A program made the translations under genes and the position numbers. The notes beneath the pieces are model-generated. The model did not search any database and was not told the origin of the DNA. It saw only the letters and a list, made by a program, of their open reading frames with translations. Positions 9,748 to 20,373 of a stretch of 64,000 nucleotides of DNA are shown piece after piece. Source of the stretch: Mongoliitalea daihaiensis (GTDB taxonomy: Bacteria > Bacteroidota > Bacteroidia > Cytophagales > Cyclobacteriaceae); NCBI RefSeq assembly GCF_021596945.1, contig NZ_CP063779.1:3508001-3572000 (forward strand), in the 5' to 3' direction. Each line of letters starts with the position of its first letter. Position 1 is the first letter of the stretch.

Positions 9748-9771
9748 GTTTTCAGCGGGTTAACTGAAAAC
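9748..9771 (+). promoter_or_regulatory. Hairpin in the leader of the glycine-lipid genes
   Basis: GTTTTCAG at 9748-9755 and CTGAAAAC at 9764-9771 form a perfect 8 bp inverted repeat with an 8-base loop. It ends 20 bases before the start codon at 9792. It could be a protein-binding site or an mRNA stem-loop; no U-tract follows, so it is not a terminator. Confidence 0.4.
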
Positions 9772-9791
9772 AGTATGCTTACACCTGACCC

Positions 9792-10622
9792 ATGAATGCA
9801 CCACAAAAAAAGCCGTTTATTGAAATCGATGCGGTTATTAAAAATAAGAATCCCAAGCTTTTTAAATGGCTTCCCGGCTTTGTTTTAGCATATATCAAGC
9901 GGATTGCTCATGAAAAGGACATCAACCGAACCATGGCCAATATTGGACATTTGAAAGGAATTGAGTTTGTAAATGCCTTGGTAGATGAGTTTGGAGTTCA
10001 GGTCGAACTCACGGGAGAGGAAAACATACCTATCAATGAATCTGTGATCTTTGCGGCTAATCACCCCTTGGGTGGTATGGATGGAATTGCATTTATGTAT
10101 GCGCTCGGTAAATACAGAACAGATATTCGATTTTTGGTAAACGATATCTTGACCAATATTAAAAATTTTGAACCTATGTTTATCCCTGTCAACAAGCATG
10201 GAAGCAATGGGAGGGAGGTTAGCCGACTGATTGAGGATACCTATGCAGGTGATCATGCAGTTTTGGTATTCCCTGCTGGATTGGTATCTAGAAAGCAAGC
10301 ACACGGAATTGAAGATCTGGAATGGAAAAAAAGTTTTATCAGCAAAGCAAAGCGTTACAAAAAGAATGTAGTTCCTGTCTACATAGAAGGGGGAAATTCC
10401 AATTTCTTTTACAATCTTGCAAGACTGCGTAAGCAATTGGGTATTCAGGCAAATATCGAAATGTTTTATTTGGCAGATGAAATGTTTTCCCAGCGAGGAA
10501 AAAAAGTTACCATTCATATAGGAAAACCCATTTCTTACAAGTACTTTGATAAGTCAAAATCAGAGACAGCGTGGGCAGAAGAAGTTAAAAGGACTGTTTA
10601 TCAATTGGCTCCAAAAGTTTAA
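9792..10622 (+). CDS. glsA: Lysophospholipid-type O-acyltransferase, glycine lipid synthesis
   Basis: A PlsC-fold acyltransferase of 276 residues. It carries the catalytic block AANHPLGGMDG (variant of HxxxxD: His then Asp) and the acceptor motif VFPAGLVSRK. In Bacteroides thetaiotaomicron a protein of this type (GlsA) adds the second, ester-linked acyl chain to N-acyl-glycine, and the neighbouring GNAT protein makes the N-acyl-glycine. The same two-gene arrangement is seen here with a 3-base gap. An alternative head-group amino acid (ornithine lipid, OlsA-like) cannot be excluded from sequence. It is expected at the inner face of the cytoplasmic membrane. First gene of a three-gene run. Confidence 0.8.
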   Translation: MNAPQKKPFIEIDAVIKNKNPKLFKWLPGFVLAYIKRIAHEKDINRTMANIGHLKGIEFVNALVDEFGVQVELTGEENIPINESVIFAANHPLGGMDGIAFMYALGKYRTDIRFLVNDILTNIKNFEPMFIPVNKHGSNGREVSRLIEDTYAGDHAVLVFPAGLVSRKQAHGIEDLEWKKSFISKAKRYKKNVVPVYIEGGNSNFFYNLARLRKQLGIQANIEMFYLADEMFSQRGKKVTIHIGKPISYKYFDKSKSETAWAEEVKRTVYQLAPKV

Positions 10623-10625
10623 TAT

Positions 10626-11582
10626 ATGCAAGCAATCATTCCCGCAGTTGATAGGAATTTGATTAAACAAGAATTATCAGAAGATCGCTTTCTGAGGTAT
10701 ACCAATAATGGTAATAATCATATTTACCTAGTGGATTATCACAATGCCCCACATACAGTTCAAGAAATTGGAAGACTTCGAGAGTTGACATTTCGGGCAG
10801 CAGGAGGAGGTACTGGTTTACCCATGGATTTAGACGAAAATGATAGTAATGAGACCTGCTATCAGCAACTGATTACTTGGAATCCAGAAGAGGAGGAAAT
10901 TGTTGCAGGCTATCGTTTGATCTACTGTAAGTATGCTGGCGTATTACAGGATGGTCAATTGGACTTATCAACGGCACATCTATTTTCTTTTTCAGAAAAA
11001 TTTATTGAGGACTATATCCCTCATACGATAGAATTGGGGCGCTCATTTGTTCAGCCTAAGTTCCAGCCGAGCTTAGATAATCGTAAGGGCTTGTTTTCAT
11101 TGGATAACTTATGGGATGGATTGGGTGCTGTAGTAATGTTGCATCCAGAGGTCAAATACCTTTTTGGTAAAGTAACGATGTATCCCCACTTCAATCGAGA
11201 AGCTCGGGATTTGCTACTCTATTTCATGAATCACTATTTTCCGGATACAGAGGTTTTAGTTAGACCACATTCAGATCTATTGCTTGGGTATGAAACAGAT
11301 TCGAAGCTCTTTGAAGGAATTTTTGATGGATTGGATTACAAAGAGGGATATAAAGTTCTCAACTCTAAAGTACGAGGACTTGGTGAAAATATTCCACCTC
11401 TAATCAATACCTACATGAACCTTTCTCCTTCTATGAAAACCTTTGGAACGGCTTTAAATGATGAATTTGGAGCAGTGGAAGAAACAGGAATATTGATAAC
11501 CATTGATGATATCTACGAAAGTAAAAAACAACGCCATATGGAAACATTTGAGCGTGATAGAAACTTGGGAAGTAGAGATTAA
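10626..11582 (+). CDS. glsB: GNAT-fold N-acyltransferase, glycine lipid synthesis
   Basis: An OlsB/GlsB-type N-acyltransferase of 318 residues, which transfers a 3-hydroxyacyl chain to the amino group of glycine (or ornithine). Seen: RLRELTFRAAGGGTG, EEEIVAGYRLIYC, and the ELGRSFVQPKFQ segment typical of the hemolysin-like GNAT acyltransferases that act on acyl-ACP. It follows glsA after 3 bases and is itself followed after 3 bases by a CoA-binding protein gene, so a common transcript is likely. The product would be commendamide-like lipid, completed by the upstream O-acyltransferase. Gene symbol by analogy with Bacteroides. Confidence 0.8.
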   Translation: MQAIIPAVDRNLIKQELSEDRFLRYTNNGNNHIYLVDYHNAPHTVQEIGRLRELTFRAAGGGTGLPMDLDENDSNETCYQQLITWNPEEEEIVAGYRLIYCKYAGVLQDGQLDLSTAHLFSFSEKFIEDYIPHTIELGRSFVQPKFQPSLDNRKGLFSLDNLWDGLGAVVMLHPEVKYLFGKVTMYPHFNREARDLLLYFMNHYFPDTEVLVRPHSDLLLGYETDSKLFEGIFDGLDYKEGYKVLNSKVRGLGENIPPLINTYMNLSPSMKTFGTALNDEFGAVEETGILITIDDIYESKKQRHMETFERDRNLGSRD

Positions 11583-11585
11583 CTT

Positions 11586-11951
11586 ATGAAAAAGACTGTC
11601 ATCATTGGTGCAACACCCAATCCATCCAGATATGCTTACTTGGTTGCCGAAATGCTCCATGAGCGTTCCATTCCTTTCGTTCCAGTTGGAATTAAATCTG
11701 GAACAGTTTTCGGGGAAGAAATTCTTAACTTACGTGAAAAGCCTAGCATTACTGATGTGCACACGGTAACAATGTATGTGGGACCTGAAAATCAAAAAGA
11801 GTGGTATGCCTATATCTTGTCTTTAAAACCAGAAAGGATTGTGTTCAACCCAGGAACTGAAAATCCAGAACTGATGAATTTGGCAAAAGATGCGGGCATC
11901 GCTGTCTGGCCTGCATGTAACCTGGTTCTCCTCAGTACAGGTCAATTTTGA
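11586..11951 (+). CDS. Small CoA-binding-domain protein
   Basis: A 121-residue single-domain protein of the CoA_binding_2 type (YccU-like). TVIIGATPNPSRYAYLVAEML is the nucleotide-binding start, and PERIVFNPGTENPEL the typical central motif. These proteins have the Rossmann-like fold of the succinyl-CoA synthetase alpha subunit but no catalytic domain; their role is unknown. It is the third gene of the run with the two acyltransferases, which hints at an acyl-CoA-related job, though homologues occur in many contexts. Its last 10 bases overlap the 3' end of the convergent blh gene. Confidence 0.8.
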   Translation: MKKTVIIGATPNPSRYAYLVAEMLHERSIPFVPVGIKSGTVFGEEILNLREKPSITDVHTVTMYVGPENQKEWYAYILSLKPERIVFNPGTENPELMNLAKDAGIAVWPACNLVLLSTGQF

Positions 11952-12817
11952 TTTCTTGCCATCAAAAATTTATCCATGTACCAAATATGAGGAGCTGATA
12001 CAAGCGAAATCAATACAAAGAAAACGAAAATTAAACTTTCAGATTCTACTCGATTAAGCATCAAAAGAAGTAATATCCCAATTCCTATAATACTGATACT
12101 GGTAAAGGGCATGAGTTGATAAATAAAATTCTTCAACTTGTGTTCTCCTAGGGTATCCTTCAATGCTTCATATTCGACCAAAATACTTGGCAAAGAATGC
12201 CAAAAGCCGAAATATATGGCAAATCCAAGTAGCAAAGGAAGTTGAGACAATAGCAAGGCTATCATAACTATCTCTATTAAACTTCTGTTGAAAGCCTTAC
12301 CAAAATTCATCCATCCACTGATTAGCATGGCAATGCCAGTAAGGAAAATCATGACTAGCAATTGACTTTTATATGGTTCAATATTTACAACAGTTCCTAC
12401 AATTGCACTGGTTTCCGAATAATCAGCCCACAAAATCAGCAATAAGAAAAAAAGCCCCGTAGTAAAGTAAACGATTTGAGGAAATTTACCTTGAGCTAGA
12501 TTCAAAAAGTGGGATTGCCCGAAATGGTAAGCTGACATCAGGATAAAAGCAATCAATCCAAGTAATGGAAATACCAACCATACTGCTAAATAGACTGTCA
12601 TAATACCCAAATATTTAGCTATGAAAATTCCCAGTGCCTTTCCTCGAATAGAAGGATTTAAGAGTAAATGATCGATCGCTCCATGCGAGATGCCTACAGT
12701 GAGCATTACCCCGACAAATAGCGTGTACATCAGCCAATCGCTCTCCTGAAAAAACAAGAGGTATAACAGACCTATAAAGAAGGCAATAACTTTGGCAGCG
12801 AGCTCAATTTTTCTCAT
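11942..12817 (-). CDS. blh: Beta-carotene 15,15'-dioxygenase, Brp/Blh family
   Basis: An integral-membrane oxygenase that cleaves beta-carotene into two retinal molecules, the rhodopsin chromophore. 291 residues with about eight hydrophobic segments. Candidate iron-binding histidines are His45 and His50 (ISHGAIDH), His98/His103 (AYHFGQSHF), His207 (FGFWHSLPS) and His277 (SAPHIWYMDKF), matching the family layout. The start codon overlaps the end of crtY by 14 bases, indicating coupled translation. With crtY and the rhodopsin it forms a co-directed three-gene set that makes retinal and uses it. It is convergent, with a 10-base overlap, with the CoA-binding gene. Confidence 0.92.
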   Translation of the reverse strand: MRKIELAAKVIAFFIGLLYLLFFQESDWLMYTLFVGVMLTVGISHGAIDHLLLNPSIRGKALGIFIAKYLGIMTVYLAVWLVFPLLGLIAFILMSAYHFGQSHFLNLAQGKFPQIVYFTTGLFFLLLILWADYSETSAIVGTVVNIEPYKSQLLVMIFLTGIAMLISGWMNFGKAFNRSLIEIVMIALLLSQLPLLLGFAIYFGFWHSLPSILVEYEALKDTLGEHKLKNFIYQLMPFTSISIIGIGILLLLMLNRVESESLIFVFFVLISLVSAPHIWYMDKFLMARNQN

Positions 12818-13946
12818 AATTGAGCAGTGATTTTATAAAAATTCCGTATTTAAATTTAGCTAAGATTTGAAGGTCTTCCCAGAGGGAAGTCTCCTCATGC
12901 AAGAATCGCAAAACTTGTGCTCCTTGATTTTTGGCAAACATTTGGGCGAAGATCGAAGGAAGTTTTTCAGGCCATTTTTTTGCAATATTCAATAGGATAT
13001 TGTCATAAAACTGAAAACGTGTTTTTCGTATCCAACCTTTGTAAACAGTATCTTCTTGTAATAACTGCGTAACCAATTCTTCGCTGTGTTTTTGAATATC
13101 ATAAAATGTATACCCAGTAGAAGGCTTAATACACCCTGCGATTGAACCTATTTCAATAATATTACTTGAAGTGGACTTTCCTTGAATTTTAGTGGTCATC
13201 GGAATGGCACCATGTTCTTCAAAAATGATCTTATAAGTACATGGAAGTATGTCTCTTAAATATTCCTCTAACTTTCCTTTTAATGCTTCCATATCTAAAG
13301 CCTGAGTAGTATACAAGGTATATTCTACCAAGGCTGTAGTTTCGTTGAAGGGCAGGATGTAGAAAAATTCATTTTCTGTGAAACTTCCATCAGGGAAGTG
13401 CATAAGTGTAGGTACAGAGGGATCAAAGAATGAAGCATCTGTCTGAATTTTCCAACCTAAAAAGACCTGTTTTAAAGTGTTTGGCTCTAACTGTTGCCCT
13501 AAAGGGATACTATTGAATGTTTTAGATGCAGAAAGAGTGTCTCCATTGGCAAGCGTTACAGCTGTACTCTTATCTGCTAAAGTATTAATGAATTCTACCT
13601 TTGATTGTATAAAAGTTACATTGGGATGCTGCTCTACGAGGGTTAAAATTTCCTTGTAAAAATCGGACGACTTGATGTGATAATAATGTAATCCGTCTAA
13701 GGCTTTCACTATTTTTTTTTCACCAACCTGAACCTGAACTGAATTCCAGGATACTAATTCAGTGTTTTTTGGGTGAGCAGCAACTGGTTCTTTTGCCCAA
13801 TAACACCAAGTACGATCGTTATCTTGTTTATTGGATTCATCTACGAGCGCAATACGAGCATTTTTGAGAGGACTCTGAAGGAGTTGATATACTAAACTCA
13901 TGCCTGCACAGCCAAAACCGCAAATGATATAATCGTATCTAGTCAT
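12804..13946 (-). CDS. crtY: Lycopene beta-cyclase, CrtY type
   Basis: Cyclises both ends of lycopene to beta-carotene, the substrate of the adjacent Blh enzyme. A 380-residue flavoprotein-fold cyclase: Rossmann motif YDYIICGFGCAGMSLV at 4-19, DNDRTWCYW near 42 (the D-R-T-W pattern of CrtY/CrtL), and IGSIAGCIKPSTGYTFYDI near 267, the conserved glycine/threonine substrate segment. Phytoene synthase and desaturase genes are not in this window, so lycopene must come from elsewhere in the genome. A 114-base spacer with a stem-loop separates it from the rhodopsin stop. It overlaps blh by 14 bases. Confidence 0.93.
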   Translation of the reverse strand: MTRYDYIICGFGCAGMSLVYQLLQSPLKNARIALVDESNKQDNDRTWCYWAKEPVAAHPKNTELVSWNSVQVQVGEKKIVKALDGLHYYHIKSSDFYKEILTLVEQHPNVTFIQSKVEFINTLADKSTAVTLANGDTLSASKTFNSIPLGQQLEPNTLKQVFLGWKIQTDASFFDPSVPTLMHFPDGSFTENEFFYILPFNETTALVEYTLYTTQALDMEALKGKLEEYLRDILPCTYKIIFEEHGAIPMTTKIQGKSTSSNIIEIGSIAGCIKPSTGYTFYDIQKHSEELVTQLLQEDTVYKGWIRKTRFQFYDNILLNIAKKWPEKLPSIFAQMFAKNQGAQVLRFLHEETSLWEDLQILAKFKYGIFIKSLLNYEKN

Positions 13947-13968
13947 AGTTGGGTGATGTTAATGTATA

Positions 13969-14052
13969 AAGGCTGGCAAAACCTTTTTTGAGAGCTGGAC
14001 TAAGCTTACCTTATGTCCAACTGATTACTCATACTTAGATTCTGCCAGCCTT
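13969..14052 (-). promoter_or_regulatory. Nested stem-loop between rhodopsin and crtY
   Basis: AAGGCTGGCA at 13969-13978 pairs perfectly with TGCCAGCCTT at 14043-14052. Inside lies a second stem, 13993-14000 with 14015-14022 (one G-U pair in RNA), and a TAAGCTTA palindrome. It starts 8 bases after the rhodopsin stop and has no run of U at the end. It looks more like an mRNA processing or 3'-stabilising element that would set different levels of rhodopsin and the enzymes than a full terminator. Confidence 0.55.
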
Positions 14053-14060
14053 GGCAATAA

Positions 14061-14810
14061 TTAAGCTACTGCTTTTCTGTTTTTAGCTGTTTCAGCTACT
14101 GCTACAGAGTAGATTACTAAACCAAAACCAATTTTGTTGATAGCATCTGCTAAGTTGTAGAACAAGTCAATGCTGCTCACTTCAAATACACCTGACAATA
14201 GGTTACCTGGCAATACCATGTATCCAATTGGATAGATTGACCAACCTAGTGTGATGAAGATTTTCAATAAGAACATTGCTTGACCTAGTGCAGGGCTATT
14301 AGAAGCTTTCGTAAGCTTAGCTACATCACCAGCGAATACTTCATATACAATGTATAAGTAGAACACTGTAGAGAATACTCCCCAGAAGATATTGCTATCG
14401 ATACCTGAAGTCTCACCAATGTAACCAGTTACCAACATACCGATTGATGCAATGATCAATTTGGTCAATGTGCTACCTTTAGCTCCAAATGGCTTAGTCA
14501 ATAAGTAAAACTCCACACACATCAAAGGAACTGTCAACGTCCAGTCTACATATCTAAATGCTGTTGGACTAGTACCAGTTTCTAGGTAAAAGTCTCTCAT
14601 GTAGTAGTAGTGAACTGCTGCAATACCGGTGATTAGTCCGGATACTAATAAAGAAAGTTTCCACTTTCCATCCACCGAGTTTCTTTCTGCGAAGAAAAAT
14701 ACTGCGGAAGCAAACATAGCCATGTACCCTATAAAAAAGGTAATGGCAACTGGATCTGAATTGATGATCTTGTCAAGACCAACCAAATCTGCGGTCAAAA
14801 TGCTGTTCAT
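14061..14810 (-). CDS. Proteorhodopsin, light-driven outward proton pump
   Basis: A seven-helix microbial rhodopsin of 249 residues. Using proteorhodopsin numbering in brackets: Arg86 (94), Asp89 (97, proton acceptor), Thr93 (101), Glu100 (108, proton donor), His67 (75, partner of the acceptor), Asp222 (227), and the retinal Schiff-base Lys226 (231) in DAINKIGFG. The DTE triad marks a proton pump, not a sodium (NDQ) or chloride pump. Met97 stands at the tuning position 105, which in Bacteroidota goes with green absorption. It is the first gene of a set with crtY and blh. Codon use appears tuned for high expression. It lies in the inner membrane and builds proton motive force in light. Confidence 0.96.
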   Translation of the reverse strand: MNSILTADLVGLDKIINSDPVAITFFIGYMAMFASAVFFFAERNSVDGKWKLSLLVSGLITGIAAVHYYYMRDFYLETGTSPTAFRYVDWTLTVPLMCVEFYLLTKPFGAKGSTLTKLIIASIGMLVTGYIGETSGIDSNIFWGVFSTVFYLYIVYEVFAGDVAKLTKASNSPALGQAMFLLKIFITLGWSIYPIGYMVLPGNLLSGVFEVSSIDLFYNLADAINKIGFGLVIYSVAVAETAKNRKAVA

Positions 14811-14920
14811 AGTTAATTGTGTTTTTTGAATGGTTAATTGTTAAGATTTTATTTGGTGATTCAATGCGAGTAAAAGCATTCAGAATTTATTTTGTTTAAT
14901 ACAAATTGAAAAAAATTAAA

Positions 14921-14955
14921 CAAAAGTAAATAAGGTGCTTAAAAACAGGTACAAA
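14921..14955 (-). promoter_or_regulatory. Candidate rhodopsin promoter (Bacteroidota -33/-7 type)
   Basis: On the minus strand, TACTTTTG (14921-14928) matches the -7 element TAnnTTTG exactly. TTTG at 14952-14955 stands 23 bases upstream, at the long end of the accepted 17-23 range. It would give a leader of about 100 bases. Confidence 0.5.
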
Positions 14956-17149
<2,194 letters not shown>

Positions 17150-17158
17150 GAATTGTAC

Positions 17159-17185
17159 AAAAGGGGCTTCGGCCCTTTTTTTTTT
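17159..17185 (+). terminator. gyrB terminator with a UUCG tetraloop
   Basis: GGGC (17164-17167), loop TTCG, GCCC (17172-17175), flanked by AAAA and a run of ten T. The C(UUCG)G closing is the extra-stable tetraloop. It begins 9 bases after the gyrB stop. Confidence 0.92.
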
Positions 17186-17248
17186 ATCTTTTTAATTGCT
17201 TAAACTTAAAGAAAATTTCCTCGTGATAAGGATTGTATAGAAAACGTC

Positions 17249-19381
17249 ATGGAAACTAAAATCATAAACCCAAGAGATAAATTTAATACCATTATCCAAA
17301 ACTCGGATTTGGTTAGTAGAGACCTGAGTTGGTTGACATTCAATGAGCGCGTATTGGATCAATCTAAAAAGGAGTCTCGTTCAATCTTTGAAAAACTTAA
17401 ATTCTTAGCAATCACAGCGTCCAACTTAGATGAATTTTTTATGATTCGGGTAGGATCCTTGTATAATTACCTAGACTATGATAAGGAAAGGGTAGATTAC
17501 TCTGGTTTGCGGGAAGAACCGTTCAAAATGAAGTTGATGCTGGAATGTCAAAAATTCCATAAAATGCAGCAAGAACATTTTTTGAAAAATCTTCTTCCAA
17601 GCATGCCAGAGTTTGGCTTTATGCTATCTAATGTCCGTAATCTTCAGCCAGCAGAACAGGAAGTAATCCGAAATTATTTTATGAAAGCTGTGTACCCCAT
17701 GTTGACCCCAATGGTTTTTGATGGGTATAGAACTTTTCCTATTCTGATGAATAAGCTCTTGGTCTTTGGGGTAGTAACCCTGGCTCCAGGGGATAAAAAA
17801 GAAAACCGGAAACTATCCTTTGTACAGATTCCAGCAAATATCCCCCGATTCTTTGAAGTAGAGCGGGAAGATATGATGATTTATGTACCCATTGAAGAAG
17901 TTATCCGTGAGAATATTGTATCACTTTTCAGAAATGTCAATATTGAGGCTGTTAATCTATTCCGAATTACGAGGAATGGGGATTTTACCTTGGAAGAATC
18001 AGAAGACATGGATGCTAACTTTCTGGAGGAGGTTAAAAGAAAATTGAATGAGCGGAAGTCGGGTAGGGTAGTTCGTATTGAAATAGAGGAAGGCTATTCT
18101 CGGTGGATGATCAATCTTTTAAAGGAGCGTTGGAACATTTTAGATGATAGTATTTTCAAGGTAGAGCGTGCCAGTATGCTGGATTTCACAGGTTTATGGC
18201 AAATGATTGGTAATAGGCGGTTCAAGGATAAGCTCCCTCAAATGCCAGCTCCGGTTCCACCTGTATCCTATCCAGAAGATGGGACAGACGATATCTTTCA
18301 TGTATTAAAAGGTCGAGATATCTTATTGCATCATCCATACAATAACATCGATCCGATACTGGAATTAATTGAAAAAGCAGCGGATGATCCTCATGTCATG
18401 GCGATCAAAATGACCATCTATCGTTTGGCCAAAGACTCCCGAATTACAAAGGCCTTGTTAAGAGCTGCAGAAAATGGCAAACACGTCTCTGTCTTGTTTG
18501 AGGTAAAAGCACGATTTGATGAAGAGAACAATATCCGGGAAGCAAAAAAATTACAAAAAGCAGGCTGTTTTGTTATTTATGGCATTTCGAATGTTAAAAC
18601 GCACACCAAACTCTTACTGATTGTCAAAAAGGATGAGAATTATGTTACCCGCTACGTTCATTTAGGCTCAGGAAATTATAATGAAGATACCGCGCGATTA
18701 TATACCGATATTGGGTTATTGACAACAAATGAAACACTTGCCAATGATGTTTCGGAGTTTTTCAATGTAATCACGGGACATTCCATGCCCACCACCTATC
18801 AAAATTTGATCACGGCGCCTCGAGATATGCGCAACCAATTGATCGAATATATTGAAACGGAAGCAGCAAATGCCCGAAATGGCTTACCTTCCGGTGTTTT
18901 TATCAAAGTTAACTCTCTGGAAGATTCTGAAATTATCTATGCATTGTACAGAGCTTCGCAGTCAGGAGTTCCAGTCAAGTTGATTATCAGGGGTATATGT
19001 TGTTTACGTCCGGGAAGAAAGGGACTAAGCGAAAATATTGAGGTACTTTCAATTGTAGGGGATTTTTTGGAACATTCCCGAATCTATCACTTCCACAACA
19101 ACGGCGATACCCGTACTTACGCTGGTAGCGCCGATATGATGGTAAGAAGCTTTGATAAACGGCTGGAATCCTTATTCCGCATACAGGATCCTTTGCTGGA
19201 AAAGCAATTGATGAATATTCTTGCTTACAACCTTCGAGATAATGTCAATGCGTATATTATGCAGGAGGATGCTACTTATATTGCAAAACAGCCTAAAGAA
19301 GGGGAGGAAGTTTTCAATATCCATCATGAATTTTTCAACCTCAAACTAACCGATGTTAAAAATGTAAAATTAGTTGAATAA
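17249..19381 (+). CDS. ppk1: Polyphosphate kinase 1
   Basis: Builds inorganic polyphosphate from ATP reversibly. 710 residues, as expected. The N-terminal domain carries RDLSWLTFNERVL, the usual PPK1 opening. The first PLD-like catalytic domain holds the autophosphorylated histidine, His452, in NVKTHTKLLLI (HxK), followed by HLGSGNYNEDTARLYTDIGL. The second conserved histidine is in FLEHSRIYHFHN, followed by GSADMMVRSFDKRLE. An exopolyphosphatase gene lies head-on downstream, so maker and degrader of polyphosphate are neighbours and share one terminator. The start ATG 17249 precedes the conserved domain by about 20 residues. Confidence 0.97.
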   Translation: METKIINPRDKFNTIIQNSDLVSRDLSWLTFNERVLDQSKKESRSIFEKLKFLAITASNLDEFFMIRVGSLYNYLDYDKERVDYSGLREEPFKMKLMLECQKFHKMQQEHFLKNLLPSMPEFGFMLSNVRNLQPAEQEVIRNYFMKAVYPMLTPMVFDGYRTFPILMNKLLVFGVVTLAPGDKKENRKLSFVQIPANIPRFFEVEREDMMIYVPIEEVIRENIVSLFRNVNIEAVNLFRITRNGDFTLEESEDMDANFLEEVKRKLNERKSGRVVRIEIEEGYSRWMINLLKERWNILDDSIFKVERASMLDFTGLWQMIGNRRFKDKLPQMPAPVPPVSYPEDGTDDIFHVLKGRDILLHHPYNNIDPILELIEKAADDPHVMAIKMTIYRLAKDSRITKALLRAAENGKHVSVLFEVKARFDEENNIREAKKLQKAGCFVIYGISNVKTHTKLLLIVKKDENYVTRYVHLGSGNYNEDTARLYTDIGLLTTNETLANDVSEFFNVITGHSMPTTYQNLITAPRDMRNQLIEYIETEAANARNGLPSGVFIKVNSLEDSEIIYALYRASQSGVPVKLIIRGICCLRPGRKGLSENIEVLSIVGDFLEHSRIYHFHNNGDTRTYAGSADMMVRSFDKRLESLFRIQDPLLEKQLMNILAYNLRDNVNAYIMQEDATYIAKQPKEGEEVFNIHHEFFNLKLTDVKNVKLVE

Positions 19382-19419
19382 AAAAGAAAAAGCACTGGTT
19401 TTCAGTGCTTTTTCTTTTT
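19381..19419. terminator. Bidirectional terminator shared by ppk1 and ppx
   Basis: A perfect 17 bp inverted repeat (19381-19397 with 19403-19419) has only a 5-base loop. It starts at the last base of the ppk1 stop codon, and its right arm is part of the ppx coding sequence, where it encodes the lysine-rich C-terminus. Confidence 0.93.
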
Positions 19420-20286
19420 GTTCTTTTCGTATAATACTTGCATCAGGCCATCTTTTAAGCCCACATCTGGTACCAACATTTTACTGGAAGCAGCAGCTTT
19501 CATAGCACTGAGATAGATGGTGGATGCAGGAATAATCACATCCGCACGGTCATGATTCAGGTTTAACTTGTTGACACGTTCATCATATGTAAAGGAAGAA
19601 AGATAAGCCTGAATTTCTTCAATCCTTTTGATAGTCAGAAACTCTTTATTTTTCCTGGGATTGGATAACTCAAAGATCTTAGCAATATTTCCACCCGTAC
19701 CTATGGATACTACTTTATCTTTGGGTTGAATATGTTCATGGATAAAATCCTTCATGTGTTTCCAAGTAGAAGGATGAACAATATCTTCCATGGCTCTAAC
19801 TGAACCGATTTTAAAGGATTTGGCAGCGATTTTTTCCTTTTGCCTGTAAATATTGAGTTCCGTACTACCCCCACCTACATCAATATGGAGATAAGCCTGA
19901 TCATCTAAGTAACTTTTCAGCGCCAAATTGATTATTTCAGCCTCTTGATTCCCATCAATGATCTGGATTTTTAGTCCTATATCTTCTCTAACTTCATGCG
20001 CAATATCCCTTCCGTTTTCAGATTCCCGCATGGCCGAAGTAGCGCAAACCATATAATCATCTACTTCATATAAATCAATCAGCAGTTTAAAAGCTTTCAT
20101 AAGCTTTACAAATTTCCTCCGATTTAGATCGCTGATTTTCTTCGTATGAAATACATCGATTCCCAAGCGGAGAGGGAAGCGAAGGTATTCTAATTTTTTA
20201 AAATTGACCTGACCTTCGTAAAGTGTAACGTTGGTAATTTGTAAGCGAATGGCGTTGGAACCAATATCTATGGCTGCTAATCTCAC
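19402..20286 (-). CDS. ppx: Ppx/GppA-family exopolyphosphatase
   Basis: An ASKHA-fold phosphatase of 294 residues that removes phosphate from polyphosphate ends or from pppGpp. Seen: AAIDIGSNAIRLQI at the start (phosphate 1 loop), ATSAMRESENG, the DVGGGSTELN motif (phosphate 2 loop), and GTGGNIAKIFEL. It is the short form without the C-terminal HD domain found in E. coli Ppx. The convergent ppk1 gene supports polyphosphate as substrate. The final KNKKKKH tail is encoded by the arm of the terminator palindrome, so its composition may reflect RNA structure rather than protein function. Confidence 0.93.
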   Translation of the reverse strand: MRLAAIDIGSNAIRLQITNVTLYEGQVNFKKLEYLRFPLRLGIDVFHTKKISDLNRRKFVKLMKAFKLLIDLYEVDDYMVCATSAMRESENGRDIAHEVREDIGLKIQIIDGNQEAEIINLALKSYLDDQAYLHIDVGGGSTELNIYRQKEKIAAKSFKIGSVRAMEDIVHPSTWKHMKDFIHEHIQPKDKVVSIGTGGNIAKIFELSNPRKNKEFLTIKRIEEIQAYLSSFTYDERVNKLNLNHDRADVIIPASTIYLSAMKAAASSKMLVPDVGLKDGLMQVLYEKNKKKKH

Positions 20287-20373
20287 GAATAAAGAGGGTT
20301 GTTGATGGATGAAAATTTAAGCTACGAATTTCTCCTTAAAATTGAAACTTATAGTGGTTAATTTAATCTCATG

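Noticed and set aside
9748-9771. Terminator before glsA
   Set aside because: The hairpin has no following T-run and no gene on that strand ends before it.
9885-10517. Minus-strand open frame of 210 codons
   Set aside because: It lies fully inside the glsA gene in antisense, with no family motif and a cysteine- and isoleucine-rich translation typical of shadows.
14061-14810. Sodium- or chloride-pumping rhodopsin
   Set aside because: The residues at the three key sites are Asp, Thr and Glu, not NDQ or a chloride-pump triad.
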